DNA of 42,541 nucleotides from Flavobacteriaceae bacterium. Its GTDB lineage: Bacteria; Bacteroidota; Bacteroidia; Flavobacteriales; Flavobacteriaceae. How positions within the stretch are numbered: the first letter of the stretch is position 1; every line of letters starts with the position of its first letter. The DNA lies in assembly GCA_947451525.1 (NCBI GenBank), contig CANFZM010000023.1, positions 1-42,541 on the forward strand, written 5' to 3'. The notes below the pieces were generated by a model. It ran no database searches, was not told the origin of the DNA, and saw only the letters and a list, made by a program, of their open reading frames with translations. The position numbers were made by a program, and so were the translations under genes. Positions 6,974-16,103 of the stretch are shown one piece after another.

Positions 6974-9541
6974 ATGGAATCATTAATGATTTATGTGCCA
7001 ATCGCAATGGCGTTAATTGGATTAGCTTTTATGGCTATCAAAAGATCTTGGGTGTTAAAACAAGATGCCGGAGACGGTAAAATGAAAGAAATTTCAGATT
7101 ATATCTACGAAGGTGCTTTGGCTTTCTTGAAAGCAGAATACCGTTTATTGGCAATATTCGTAGTTTTTGCAAGTATTGTTTTAGCAGGAATTTCATACAT
7201 AGTTCCTACAACACACATATTAATTGTAATAGCATTTGTTTTCGGTGCTTTCTTTTCAGCTCTAGCTGGAAATATGGGGATGAAAATCGCTACAAAAACT
7301 AACGTACGTACTACACAAGCGGCTCGTACTAGTTTGCCACAAGCGTTAAAAGTTTCTTTTGGTGGTGGGACCGTAATGGGTCTTGGAGTTGCTGGTTTAG
7401 CAGTTTTAGGTCTTACGGGTTTCTTCATTTTCTTCTTCCATTTCTTTATGGGTGGGGTTTGGACTTCAACAGAAGACATGACTAAAGTATTAGAAACTCT
7501 TGCTGGATTCTCTCTTGGAGCAGAGTCTATTGCATTGTTTGCTCGTGTTGGTGGTGGTATTTATACTAAAGCTGCCGATGTTGGTGCTGATTTAGTAGGT
7601 AAAGTAGAAGCTGGAATTCCAGAGGATGATCCACGTAATCCTGCTACAATTGCAGATAACGTTGGAGATAACGTAGGGGATGTTGCAGGTATGGGTGCCG
7701 ATTTATTCGGTTCTTATGTTGCTACCGTTCTTGCTGCAATGGTTCTTGGAAACTATGTGATTAAAGATATGGGCGGAATGATTGTTGATAAATTTGGCGG
7801 AATTGGACCAATTTTATTACCAATGGCAATTGCAGGTTTCGGAATCTTGTTTTCTATTATAGGAACAATGGTTGTGAAAATTTCGGATGACAATGCTAAA
7901 GAAGCACAAGTGCAAAAAGCATTAAATATAGGTAACTGGATTTCTATTGCATTAACAGCAATTGCTTGTTTTGTTTTAGTTAAATTGATGTTGCCAGAAA
8001 CAATGAAAATGAATTTCTTCGGTGAAGGATTAAAAGATATTTCTTCAATGAGAGTTTTCTATGCTACTATCGTAGGATTAGTAGTTGGAGCAACTATTTC
8101 ATCGGTAACCGAATATTATACAGGTTTAGGTACAAAACCAGTATTGGCAATTGTACAAAAATCTTCTACAGGTGCAGGGACTAACGTAATCGCTGGTTTA
8201 GCAACTGGTATGATTTCAACTTTCCCAACTGTTTTATTATTTGCAGGTGCTATTTGGGCATCGTATGCTTTTGCTGGTTTCTATGGTGTTGCTTTGGCTG
8301 CTTCTGCAATGATGGCTACCACTGCAATGCAATTAGCAATTGACGCTTTCGGACCAATTTCAGATAACGCTGGTGGAATTGCTGAAATGAGTGAATTGCC
8401 TAAAGAAGTTCGTACTCGTACGGATATTTTGGATTCAGTTGGTAACACAACTGCTGCAACAGGAAAAGGTTTTGCAATCGCTTCAGCAGCATTAACTTCG
8501 TTAGCATTATTTGCTGCGTATGTAACTTTTACAGGAATTGATGGTATCAATATCTTTAAAGCGCCTGTATTAGCAATGTTATTTGTTGGAGGTATGATTC
8601 CTGTAGTTTTCTCTGCATTAGCAATGAACTCTGTTGGAAAAGCGGCTATGGATATGGTGTATGAAGTACGTCGTCAGTTTAAAGAAATTCCAGGAATTAT
8701 GGAAGGAACTGGAAAACCAGAATACGCAAAATGTGTTGATATTTCTACTAAAGCGGCTTTACGCGAAATGATGTTGCCAGGAGTAATGACAATTGGTTTT
8801 CCTATAGCAATTGTTCTTTTAGGTAAATTAGTTTACGGAGATAATAATATGTTAATCGCTGAAATGTTAGGTGGGTATATGGCAGGAGTTACAGTATCAG
8901 GTGTTCTTTGGGCTGTGTTCCAAAACAATGCTGGTGGTGCTTGGGATAATGCTAAAAAATCTTTCGAAGCAGGTGTAGAAATTAACGGTGAAATGACTTT
9001 TAAAGGTTCGGATGCTCACAAGGCTGCCGTAACTGGTGATACTGTTGGAGATCCATTTAAAGATACTTCAGGTCCATCTATGAACATCTTAATCAAATTA
9101 ACTTGTTTGATAGGTTTAGTAATCGCTCCAATATTAGGAAACGGAACTGCTCCAGAAGGAAAAGAAATGAAATGTGTTATTGAAATGTCTTCAAAATGTT
9201 CTGAAGATATGGGCAAATGCGACATGTCTAAATGTGCTACAATGACTAAAGACGAATGTGCAGCAATGTGCGATAGTCTTAAATGTTCTCCAGAGCAAAA
9301 AGAAATGTGTATGTCACATTATGATGCCAACGGAAAATTTGTTGCTCCTAAAGAATGTGAAGAAGGAGAATCTAAATCTTGTTGTGCTAAGAAAGACGAC
9401 AAAAATGTAAATGTAACTATTACCAATGATAATGGTAAAGCAAAAGCTACTGTAATTACTACCGAAAAAGGGAAAGCAACTACGCAAGTTTTTGAAGGAT
9501 CTTTAAAAGATGTAAAAGCAAAAGTGGAAGCAATGGAATAG
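6974..9541 (+). CDS. hppA: Membrane-bound ion-pumping pyrophosphatase with Cys-rich C-terminal tail
   Basis: This is an integral membrane pyrophosphatase that couples pyrophosphate hydrolysis to H+ or Na+ export. I start it at ATG 6974, giving 855 residues. The many hydrophobic helices and the substrate motif from DVGADLVGK through DNVGDNVGDVAGMGADLFGS (about 200-245) are characteristic. The segment GNTTAATGKGFAIASAALTS has Ala where potassium-independent enzymes have Lys, so a potassium-dependent type is inferred. H+ versus Na+ specificity was not determined. The normal core ends near residue 722 at LVIAPILG. After it come 133 extra residues with 11 cysteines and then a charged NVTITND/TTQVFEG segment. 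In this family the C-terminus faces the periplasm. A terminator follows. Confidence 0.94.
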   Translation: MESLMIYVPIAMALIGLAFMAIKRSWVLKQDAGDGKMKEISDYIYEGALAFLKAEYRLLAIFVVFASIVLAGISYIVPTTHILIVIAFVFGAFFSALAGNMGMKIATKTNVRTTQAARTSLPQALKVSFGGGTVMGLGVAGLAVLGLTGFFIFFFHFFMGGVWTSTEDMTKVLETLAGFSLGAESIALFARVGGGIYTKAADVGADLVGKVEAGIPEDDPRNPATIADNVGDNVGDVAGMGADLFGSYVATVLAAMVLGNYVIKDMGGMIVDKFGGIGPILLPMAIAGFGILFSIIGTMVVKISDDNAKEAQVQKALNIGNWISIALTAIACFVLVKLMLPETMKMNFFGEGLKDISSMRVFYATIVGLVVGATISSVTEYYTGLGTKPVLAIVQKSSTGAGTNVIAGLATGMISTFPTVLLFAGAIWASYAFAGFYGVALAASAMMATTAMQLAIDAFGPISDNAGGIAEMSELPKEVRTRTDILDSVGNTTAATGKGFAIASAALTSLALFAAYVTFTGIDGINIFKAPVLAMLFVGGMIPVVFSALAMNSVGKAAMDMVYEVRRQFKEIPGIMEGTGKPEYAKCVDISTKAALREMMLPGVMTIGFPIAIVLLGKLVYGDNNMLIAEMLGGYMAGVTVSGVLWAVFQNNAGGAWDNAKKSFEAGVEINGEMTFKGSDAHKAAVTGDTVGDPFKDTSGPSMNILIKLTCLIGLVIAPILGNGTAPEGKEMKCVIEMSSKCSEDMGKCDMSKCATMTKDECAAMCDSLKCSPEQKEMCMSHYDANGKFVAPKECEEGESKSCCAKKDDKNVNVTITNDNGKAKATVITTEKGKATTQVFEGSLKDVKAKVEAME

Positions 9542-9562
9542 TTTTCCAAAACTTTTATAAGG

Positions 9563-9593
9563 AAATGCCTCACGTAAGTGGGGCATTTTTTTT
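9563..9593 (+). terminator. Intrinsic terminator of hppA
   Basis: AAATGCCTCAC (9563-9573) pairs with GTGGGGCATTT (9578-9588) with one T-G wobble and a GTAA loop, followed by a T-run. Confidence 0.88.
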
Positions 9594-9672
9594 GTAATAA
9601 AATTTTAAACCTTACCCTCAATTGTTTCTGCAAAAATGTGAATTCTAAATTACGCAATCGCCAATCTTTTAT

Positions 9673-9680
9673 TATCTTTG
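9673..9680 (+). promoter_or_regulatory. Likely -7 promoter box of lysS
   Basis: TATCTTTG matches TAnnTTTG and lies 19 bases upstream of the lysS ATG. No -33 box is clear. Confidence 0.6.
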
Positions 9681-9699
9681 CAGGCTTAAAAACTATTAT

Positions 9700-11394
9700 A
9701 TGCAACTTTCAGAACAAGAAATCATTAGAAGAGATAAACTAGACGCTTTACGTGCTCTAGGAATCAACCCTTATCCTGCCAATTTATTTCCAGTAAACCA
9801 TACTTCTAAGCAAGTTAAGGAAAACTTTGAAGAAGGTAAGAAGGTTATTCTTGCTGGTAGATTAATGAGTGTTCGCGACCAAGGAAAGGCTTGCTTTGCC
9901 GAATTGCAAGATAGTGAAGGCAGAATGCAGTTGTATCTTAATCGGGATGTAATGTGCCCGGGTGAAGATAAAACTACCTACAACCAAGTGTTTAAAAAAC
10001 TAACCGATTTAGGAGATTTTATAGGTATTGAAGGGGAATTGTTCACTACCAAAGTAGGAGCGCAATGTGTTCGTGTTGATGGATTTACTTTTTTAAGTAA
10101 AACATTACGACCATTGCCATTACCAAAAACAGACGAAGAAGGAAACGTGCACGACGCATTTAACGATGCCGAATTGCGTTATCGAATGCGATATGTTGAT
10201 TTAGTTGTGAATCCGCAAGTGAAAGAAGTTTTTATTAAAAGAACGAAACTTTTCACAGCCATGAGAAATTATTTCAACGCGGCAGGTTATATGGAAGTAG
10301 AAACTCCTGTATTGCAATCTATTGCCGGTGGGGCAGCAGCACGACCATTTATTACCCACCACAATAGTTTGGATATTCCGTTGTACATGAGAATTGCCAA
10401 CGAATTGTATCTAAAACGATTAATTGTAGGTGGTTTTGATGGTGTTTTTGAGTTTTCTAAAAACTTTAGAAACGAAGGAATGGACCGTACTCACAATCCA
10501 GAATTTACCGCTATGGAAATTTATGTAGCCTATAAAGACTACAATTGGATGATGGAATTTACTGAAAATTTGTTAGACTATTGTGCTACGGAAGTTAATG
10601 GAACAACCGATGTTACTTTTGGCGAACATAAAGTGAGTTTCAAAGCGCCTTATGCTAGAGTAACCATGACGGATGCCATTAAAAACTTTACGGGTTTTGA
10701 TATTTCTGGAAAAAGTGAAGCGGAATTGTTTGATGCAGCAAGATCTATGGGAATTGAAGTAGATGCTACTATGGGTAAAGGAAAATTAATTGATGAAATT
10801 TTTGGAGCCAAATGCGAAGGAAATTTCATTCAGCCAACTTTCATTACCGATTATCCAAAAGAAATGTCGCCTTTATGTAAAGAACACCGCGACAATCCAG
10901 AATTGACCGAACGTTTTGAATTGATGGTATGTGGTAAAGAAGTTGCCAATGCCTATTCGGAATTGAACGACCCGATTGACCAAAGAGAGCGTTTTGAATC
11001 GCAATTAAAATTAGCCGAACGTGGTGATGACGAAGCAACGCAATTTATTGATAACGACTTCTTAAGAGCCTTAGAATATGGAATGCCACCAACTTCTGGT
11101 TTAGGAATTGGAATGGACCGATTGATAATGTTTTTAACTAATAATGCCTCTATACAAGAAGTGCTTTTCTTTCCGCAAATGCGACCAGAGAAAAAACAAG
11201 TAGAATTAACCGAGGACGAAAAAGCAGTAGTAAGTCTCTTAAAAGCAGAAAACAACCAACCTTTAGCACAATTAAAAGAGCGTGCAGCATTAAGTGGTAA
11301 AAAATGGGATGCTGCTATGAAAGGGCTTTCTAAACACGCTTTAATCAAAGTTTTGGTAGATGGCGAAAATAAAACGGTAGAGTTAAAAGCATAA
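9700..11394 (+). CDS. lysS: Lysyl-tRNA synthetase, class II, with C-terminal extension
   Basis: This enzyme charges tRNA-Lys in the cytoplasm. The 564-residue protein has the OB-fold anticodon-binding domain at about 50-150 (VILAGRLMSVRDQGKACFAEL). The class II catalytic domain follows, with motif 2 FRNEGMDRTHNPEF near 258-272 and motif 3 GLGIGMDRLIMFL near 468-480. After the usual end (FFPQMRP) there is a 68-residue extension, 497-564. It is rich in short helices (LLKAENNQPLAQLKE, KKWDAAMKGLSKHALIKV) and looks like a small DNA/RNA-binding fold. I recall similar extensions in Flavobacteriia, so this may be lineage-typical. The ATG start is supported by the promoter box just upstream. Confidence 0.96.
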   Translation: MQLSEQEIIRRDKLDALRALGINPYPANLFPVNHTSKQVKENFEEGKKVILAGRLMSVRDQGKACFAELQDSEGRMQLYLNRDVMCPGEDKTTYNQVFKKLTDLGDFIGIEGELFTTKVGAQCVRVDGFTFLSKTLRPLPLPKTDEEGNVHDAFNDAELRYRMRYVDLVVNPQVKEVFIKRTKLFTAMRNYFNAAGYMEVETPVLQSIAGGAAARPFITHHNSLDIPLYMRIANELYLKRLIVGGFDGVFEFSKNFRNEGMDRTHNPEFTAMEIYVAYKDYNWMMEFTENLLDYCATEVNGTTDVTFGEHKVSFKAPYARVTMTDAIKNFTGFDISGKSEAELFDAARSMGIEVDATMGKGKLIDEIFGAKCEGNFIQPTFITDYPKEMSPLCKEHRDNPELTERFELMVCGKEVANAYSELNDPIDQRERFESQLKLAERGDDEATQFIDNDFLRALEYGMPPTSGLGIGMDRLIMFLTNNASIQEVLFFPQMRPEKKQVELTEDEKAVVSLLKAENNQPLAQLKERAALSGKKWDAAMKGLSKHALIKVLVDGENKTVELKA

Positions 11395-11468
11395 TTTTTA
11401 GAATTTTATACATTTAATTAAAAAAATCATTAAATTAGCATCTTAAATAATCAACTTAAAAGAATATT

Positions 11469-11828
11469 ATGAAAAAAATTATTGTAATAGCATCCTTATT
11501 TTTAGCATTTAGTTTTAATGCAAGTGCTCAAGAAGCATCCAAAGTTAAAAGTGTAAAATCAGTACCAACTGAAGCGATAACTACTGAAAGTATTTCTAAA
11601 GATGTTGCCGAATTGACTAAAGTAGTTACTATGGATGATAGTTTAAAGAAAGATATGATGACACTTTTATACATGCGTATGGATGCTATGAATGGCGCCA
11701 AAACAGAAGCAGATAAAAAAGTAATTTACGAAATGTACGGAAAAAAATTAATGGGTGGATTCACTCCTCAACAAATGGAGCAATTCAAAACCAATATGAA
11801 TTTAGTAACGAAATTAACAAAATACTAA
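11469..11828 (+). CDS. Small exported protein of unknown function
   Basis: A 119-residue protein I cannot assign to a named family. It starts with a clear signal peptide (MKKIIVIASLFLAFSFNASAQ), so the mature part of about 98 residues is periplasmic or secreted. The mature region is predicted helical and Met/Lys-rich. It contains TPQQMEQFKTNMNLVTKL, which resembles the TPEQYAKWLQ ending of the small protein at 18720-19160, so the two may be distantly related. There are no cysteines or transmembrane helices beyond the signal. It lies 74 bases after lysS and is followed by a strong terminator. Confidence 0.75.
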   Translation: MKKIIVIASLFLAFSFNASAQEASKVKSVKSVPTEAITTESISKDVAELTKVVTMDDSLKKDMMTLLYMRMDAMNGAKTEADKKVIYEMYGKKLMGGFTPQQMEQFKTNMNLVTKLTKY

Positions 11829-11847
11829 TTGTTTTTTTAATAAATAC

Positions 11848-11879
11848 AAAAGAGGTCGCTTATGCGACCTCTTTTTTTT
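11848..11879 (+). terminator. Intrinsic terminator
   Basis: AAAAGAGGTCGC (11848-11859) pairs perfectly with GCGACCTCTTTT (11864-11875) around a TTAT loop, followed by T residues. The A-rich left side means it could also work for the minus-strand gene ending at 11932. Confidence 0.92.
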
Positions 11880-11931
11880 GTAAATAAATTTTCGGTAATA
11901 ATTTTAATCCTAAATTAAACCCAAAGATAAT

Positions 11932-12381
11932 TTAGTTTTCCTTGTTACTTCTAGACTGTTTGGTCTTGTTTTTTTTGACTTTATTTTTCTCTACTTTAAT
12001 TTCTTCTATAATAATTTCTTCCATTTTCTCTTCAATATATTCTTTTGCAAGTTCCACGATTTCGCTTTCTGTTTTTTGATGCGCATTCAATACCGAGTTA
12101 CTTGCCGATTTATGACTGGATACTAATTCGTTTAACTTGAGATGAATTTATGCCGAATAGCGGTTGAATGACTTCTGAATAATAAACAAACTTAAAAATG
12201 TTATTCCGAAAATAATATCACCAATATTTTGATGCCAGTCATTAGAACAAAATAAATTAGATGCCCACCAATAAAGCACCAAACATAAGGCTAATACAAA
12301 CGTAATTGTATGGCCTAGAACTTTGGTTGCTAAAGCAGTTACTTTTTCAAATTCTTTTTCAATGATAAGCATTTTTTTCAT
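11932..12381 (-). pseudogene. Low-affinity iron permease-like gene interrupted by an in-frame TAA
   Basis: Read on the minus strand from ATG 12381, the frame codes for 77 residues with two hydrophobic helices (ITFVLALCLVLYWW; GDIIFGITFLSLFIIQ) ending NRYSA, then TAA at 12148-12150. The same frame continues for 71 codons (IHLKLNELVSSHKSASN, then a Glu/Lys-rich tail) to a second TAA at 11932-11934, with no further stop or frameshift. The order FLxxFxIQxxxNR followed by IHLKLNEL is the signature of the low-affinity iron permease family (PF04120), normally unbroken. So one codon has become a stop, or the base was miscalled. The family name reflects yeast Fet4 similarity; its role in bacteria is uncertain. 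The downstream half is too short to be found as an independent gene. Confidence 0.8.
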
Positions 12382-12526
12382 AAAGAGAATATACCGAAGT
12401 AGATTCAACATAGTCAACAAAGATGGTTAGTATTTTGAATTAACCTAACTAATTTTTTGAATATTAACAAAGATTTATTTTTCAAGGATTTATTTTTCTT
12501 ATATAAACTATTAATTTCAGTAATTT

Positions 12527-14803
12527 CTATTTAAAAAAATAACTAACTCCCAGTAAAGCCATAAATTTAGTTCCTGGTGTGAAGCATATTTCAGTAACCG
12601 AATTAACTTCGTTTTGCAAGCGAGTTTCGGTTGCAAACTGTGTTTCTTTCCATTGTGTATTGAAAAGATTGTTTAGACGAAGGCCAATTTCATAATGTGG
12701 TTGGGTATAATTTAAGACAGCATCGGTAACAAAATAACCTGTAGCAGTCAAGGAGTAATCTTCAATGGCAGGTCTATCCGATAAAAAGCGGTATCGTAAA
12801 CCACCGTTTAGACCATTTTTGTTTTTATACATAATTCCACCTGTTGAACTCCATATTGGTGCTAACGGAATATAATCTTGCCTTTTAATTTCGTTTGTAT
12901 ATCTGCCATGAGCATAGTTAATATCAACATCAACATATAGTGATTTTATAGGTTCATAACGAATCGAACCATCTAAGCCTATACGTTTGGTTGCTCCCGT
13001 AATTGCAACAATTCCGCCATCTCCACTGTATACAAATTCTTGTTTTAATCCCATATACCATGCAGCTACATGAAGTAAAATAGTATTGGTTGGTTTGAAA
13101 ATTGTTCCTAAATCGAAACCATAAGCTGGAGGCAAAATTTCTTTGCCATTGGTAACTACAACTGCACGGGTGTCATTAGAATGAAATCCTCTTCCGCAAG
13201 CAATGTAAAACTGAGTGTTTTTGTTGGCATGATAGTATATGTTTACTTTCGGACTCACGATATTGGCATTCGCTTTATAGATTCCAATTCCATTTAAAGT
13301 TGGGTCGGTTGCTAATTTATTATGGTATTGATTGAAAAATTGATCCAAACGCATGCCTGCATTAAGCGTCCATTTTTCATTGAATTTAAAGGTTTCACTA
13401 AGATAAGCCGCCAAATTCAATTCTGATATATCACCAAGTTTTATAGGATTTATAACTGTAAATCTATCGATGGTATTGGATAATTCCGAATTGTTAATTT
13501 TGTCCAATCGGAAAGAAACTCCTGCATCAGTAGTGATTTTAGTTGTTCCAATGTAACTTACATGGTTGTAACTTCCATTATATCCTAAGAGATTTCTATT
13601 TTCTTTCTGTCGAATTTGATCGCCATTAATAGGGTCATTCAAATAGAACGTAAAATTAGTATGTAAATCAAAACTATAATTGGTATAATAAATTTGATTT
13701 TTTATAAAATCATGATTCTTTAGGGTAGTGAGCAATTGTGCATTGAAATTAGACCGTGAAGTTACACCGCCTTCTGTTGGGTCAAGCGCTCCATAGAAAC
13801 CAATTATTCCTTGATCTACAGCTCTATCTGGAATTTGTCCTGATGCATTCCATTTACTTTGTAATGTTGAAGCAGAGAGTTGTAAGAAACTATTTTCGGA
13901 AATTTTTCCATGGTATTTAGTAAAGAAGTTGAACCTATTAAAATGCTGTGGATTATCAAAATAACCATCCGAATAATTGTATTCACTCGCTAAGTACCAC
14001 GACCTTTGTTTGGCTTTTTGTTTTTCATTTAACAAATTAAAAACTCCTACCATACGTGCTGAATTAAACATTCCGCCTTCTAGTTTCATCGTATTTTTAT
14101 CTATGGAATTGGCTGTTTTAAAATCAACATAGCCCGCTGTATTGAAATTTCCTTTTTCGGCATTGTAGGTGCCTTTTTTAAAATCGACACTTTCAATGGT
14201 TTCCGGAATGATAAAATGGGCGTCTGCATAGCCTTGTCCGTGGGCATGCGAAACCATATTGATTGGCATTCCATCTACATTCAAACTAATATCGGTTCCG
14301 TGGTCACAATCAAAACCTCTAATGAATATTTGCTCTGCTTTTCCGCCACCTTGGTGTTGGCCAATGAACAAGCCTGGTACAATGCGCAACACCTCTTGTG
14401 AATTAGCAACACCACGCATTTTGATGTCTAATTTGCTAATTTGATTTTGTTGCTTAGCACTAGCACCCGAATTGACAATTACTTCCTCTAAGGTAGTAGC
14501 CATTTTGGGTTTAATTGCTACAGTTGCATCTAATTTAAAATCAGCAGAAGCAAGTGTTATTTTTTCATATCCAAAACCTGAAAAAGAAATAGAGGTTATT
14601 TGTGCAATAGTTTCATTGAAGGTAAAGCTACCATTTTCATCGGTAACAGTAGTTTTATGTTGCGGTAACAGGGTAATTGTAATTCCTTCAACAGGAAGTT
14701 TACTGGTTTCATCAACCACTTTACCATTTATGTGATTGTGTTGTGCTAAAGCACTTTGAATAAAACTAAATGTAATGAGAACCAGGTAAACTATCTTGTT
14801 CAT
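12527..14803 (-). CDS. TonB-dependent receptor with metal-ligand-rich plug
   Basis: This is an outer-membrane TonB-dependent transporter of 758 residues. Residues 1-20 are a signal peptide. Residues about 24-100 are a carboxypeptidase-regulatory-like domain. The plug (about 105-230) contains FIRGFDCDHGTD and VDGMPINMVSHAHGQGYADAH, which concentrates Cys166, His168, Met179, Met183, His186, His188 and His196. The rest is a 22-strand-type barrel ending in aromatic SYFFK. It is the last gene of the cluster, 42 bases after the barrel gene 14846-15808. The MbnP/MbnH-like genes upstream suggest copper or a copper complex as substrate. Zinc or another metal is possible. The receptor fold is sure, the substrate is inference. 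Confidence 0.88.
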   Translation of the reverse strand: MNKIVYLVLITFSFIQSALAQHNHINGKVVDETSKLPVEGITITLLPQHKTTVTDENGSFTFNETIAQITSISFSGFGYEKITLASADFKLDATVAIKPKMATTLEEVIVNSGASAKQQNQISKLDIKMRGVANSQEVLRIVPGLFIGQHQGGGKAEQIFIRGFDCDHGTDISLNVDGMPINMVSHAHGQGYADAHFIIPETIESVDFKKGTYNAEKGNFNTAGYVDFKTANSIDKNTMKLEGGMFNSARMVGVFNLLNEKQKAKQRSWYLASEYNYSDGYFDNPQHFNRFNFFTKYHGKISENSFLQLSASTLQSKWNASGQIPDRAVDQGIIGFYGALDPTEGGVTSRSNFNAQLLTTLKNHDFIKNQIYYTNYSFDLHTNFTFYLNDPINGDQIRQKENRNLLGYNGSYNHVSYIGTTKITTDAGVSFRLDKINNSELSNTIDRFTVINPIKLGDISELNLAAYLSETFKFNEKWTLNAGMRLDQFFNQYHNKLATDPTLNGIGIYKANANIVSPKVNIYYHANKNTQFYIACGRGFHSNDTRAVVVTNGKEILPPAYGFDLGTIFKPTNTILLHVAAWYMGLKQEFVYSGDGGIVAITGATKRIGLDGSIRYEPIKSLYVDVDINYAHGRYTNEIKRQDYIPLAPIWSSTGGIMYKNKNGLNGGLRYRFLSDRPAIEDYSLTATGYFVTDAVLNYTQPHYEIGLRLNNLFNTQWKETQFATETRLQNEVNSVTEICFTPGTKFMALLGVSYFFK

Positions 14804-14845
14804 AGAACCTTTTTTTTGAGTTGCAAAATTACAAAATTATTGATT

Positions 14846-15808
14846 TTATAAGGTATAATTCAAATTAATTCCAAATCTATAATTCGCTTTTACATTGCCA
14901 CCAGTAAGATTCTGATTAATTGGTAACATCGCATTTATGCCCAAAGAAAATTTGTCTTTACCAACTTCTAGACCAAATTTACTAAATAAGATGTCGCCTT
15001 TTGTGCCAATAACGTCTTGTTTTACTTGCTTGTTCAAAGCATATACTTCTCCAGCAAGTCCTAATTGAGGAACGAGTTTTATTTTATTGAAATCTAAAAG
15101 ATAAAACACTGTACTGCCATAATTGAATTGATTTCCAAATTGATATTGTTTTTGATTTTCGGTTTTAAAGGTATAACTCAATGCTGTATTCAAGCCAAGT
15201 TGTTTTCTTTTTATAACGTATTCCGAAACTAAAAGATAGTCCCAACTACCTGTTCCTAATTGAAAACTAGGGTTTAAAGTTCCATTATTGGCAACATTGT
15301 ACTTCCCAGTTGGTGCTTTTACACCACCACCCATTTGCAATTTATGAGTATAATTAGTAGTGCTGTCCATTTTAGGTTGAATTAAGGTGTACATTCCCAT
15401 AACAGTTACATCTCCAATTCCAGAAATCCCTTCTTTTCCTGTTGCAATTTCTCTATTGTTGTTGTGGTAAGGAACTAATGCAGTCAACAGAATTTTTTTA
15501 GTTATAGGAATTCTTGACCAAATTTGAATGGTATTGAAATTTTCATCAATCCAAGGAGAATTATTAAAAATACCCTCTTTGGTTGTATAACTTTGATTCA
15601 CATATCGAAGCCCAATAAAGTTGTTGTTTAACATCGAACTAAAGCCCATGCTTCCACCATTTGCAGAGCATCCACATGCATCGCAATCGTCTTTATCCTC
15701 CCCATACAAATAATACTTTTGAAATGGATTTGGAAATTGCAAAGTATCTTTTACAGAAGCGTTTGCAAATTGAAAACATATAATTAATATTAGAATTATT
15801 TTTTTCAT
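14846..15808 (-). CDS. Outer membrane beta-barrel protein with N-terminal CxxCxC motif
   Basis: A 320-residue exported protein. A signal peptide (about 1-18, ending ANA) precedes a short region DKDDCDACGCSANGG with cysteines 42, 45 and 47, a likely metal site. From about 55 on there are alternating amphipathic strands (FIGLRYVNQSY, LLTALVPYHN, LQMGGGVKAPTGKYN, and the final YRFGINLNYTL), typical of a 10-14-strand outer-membrane barrel of the transporter/phenol-MetA-like type. It starts 7 bases past the YHS gene and is followed by the TonB receptor, so all three are probably co-transcribed. A copper or other metal role is inferred from context and the cysteine motif. Confidence 0.78.
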   Translation of the reverse strand: MKKIILILIICFQFANASVKDTLQFPNPFQKYYLYGEDKDDCDACGCSANGGSMGFSSMLNNNFIGLRYVNQSYTTKEGIFNNSPWIDENFNTIQIWSRIPITKKILLTALVPYHNNNREIATGKEGISGIGDVTVMGMYTLIQPKMDSTTNYTHKLQMGGGVKAPTGKYNVANNGTLNPSFQLGTGSWDYLLVSEYVIKRKQLGLNTALSYTFKTENQKQYQFGNQFNYGSTVFYLLDFNKIKLVPQLGLAGEVYALNKQVKQDVIGTKGDILFSKFGLEVGKDKFSLGINAMLPINQNLTGGNVKANYRFGINLNYTL

Positions 15809-15815
15809 GATAAGG

Positions 15816-16097
15816 TTATTTTTTAGCTAAATATTTTTCTGGAGTTTTTAAAAATTCATCTTTACAGGTTTTAGAACAAAATCCATACAATTTTCCTTTG
15901 TAAGTTAGGGTGTCACTAACCCCAAATTTAATAATATCCATTTTGCAATAAAAATCGATAGTATTATCGTATTTTAAATTGTTAAGCGGATTAATAGGTT
16001 TTTCAAAACTCGTTTTCGGAGCCTCTTTTTTTACTTCCTCTTTTTTACAACTGGTAAAAATTAGAAGAGGAATTAGGATGTATACTATTTTTTTCAT
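15816..16097 (-). CDS. YHS-domain lipoprotein
   Basis: A 93-residue protein with a lipoprotein signal (lipobox LIFTSC, Cys17). After a Lys/Glu-rich linker it has one small domain: DFYCKMD near 48-54 and YGFCSKTCKDEF near 71-82, then PEKYL. This matches the YHS domain, which is found in copper- and heavy-metal-related proteins and uses the C-x-M and C-x3-C residues (51, 53, 74, 78) as candidate metal ligands. The first motif here is FYCKM rather than the usual DPVCGM. It is 6 bases downstream of the MbnH-like gene and 7 bases upstream of the barrel gene. It is probably anchored on the periplasmic face of a membrane. Confidence 0.85.
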   Translation of the reverse strand: MKKIVYILIPLLIFTSCKKEEVKKEAPKTSFEKPINPLNNLKYDNTIDFYCKMDIIKFGVSDTLTYKGKLYGFCSKTCKDEFLKTPEKYLAKK

Positions 16098-16103
16098 AAT
16101 TTT

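Noticed and set aside
7105..7479. Antisense open frame inside hppA, and similar long frames opposite lysS, etfA and the TonB receptors
   Set aside because: They mirror the codon pattern of the real genes and show no family-like sequence or upstream signals.
12148..12420. Stand-alone 90-residue small membrane protein
   Set aside because: Family-like sequence continues in the same frame after the TAA, so it is better described as the first part of a broken gene.
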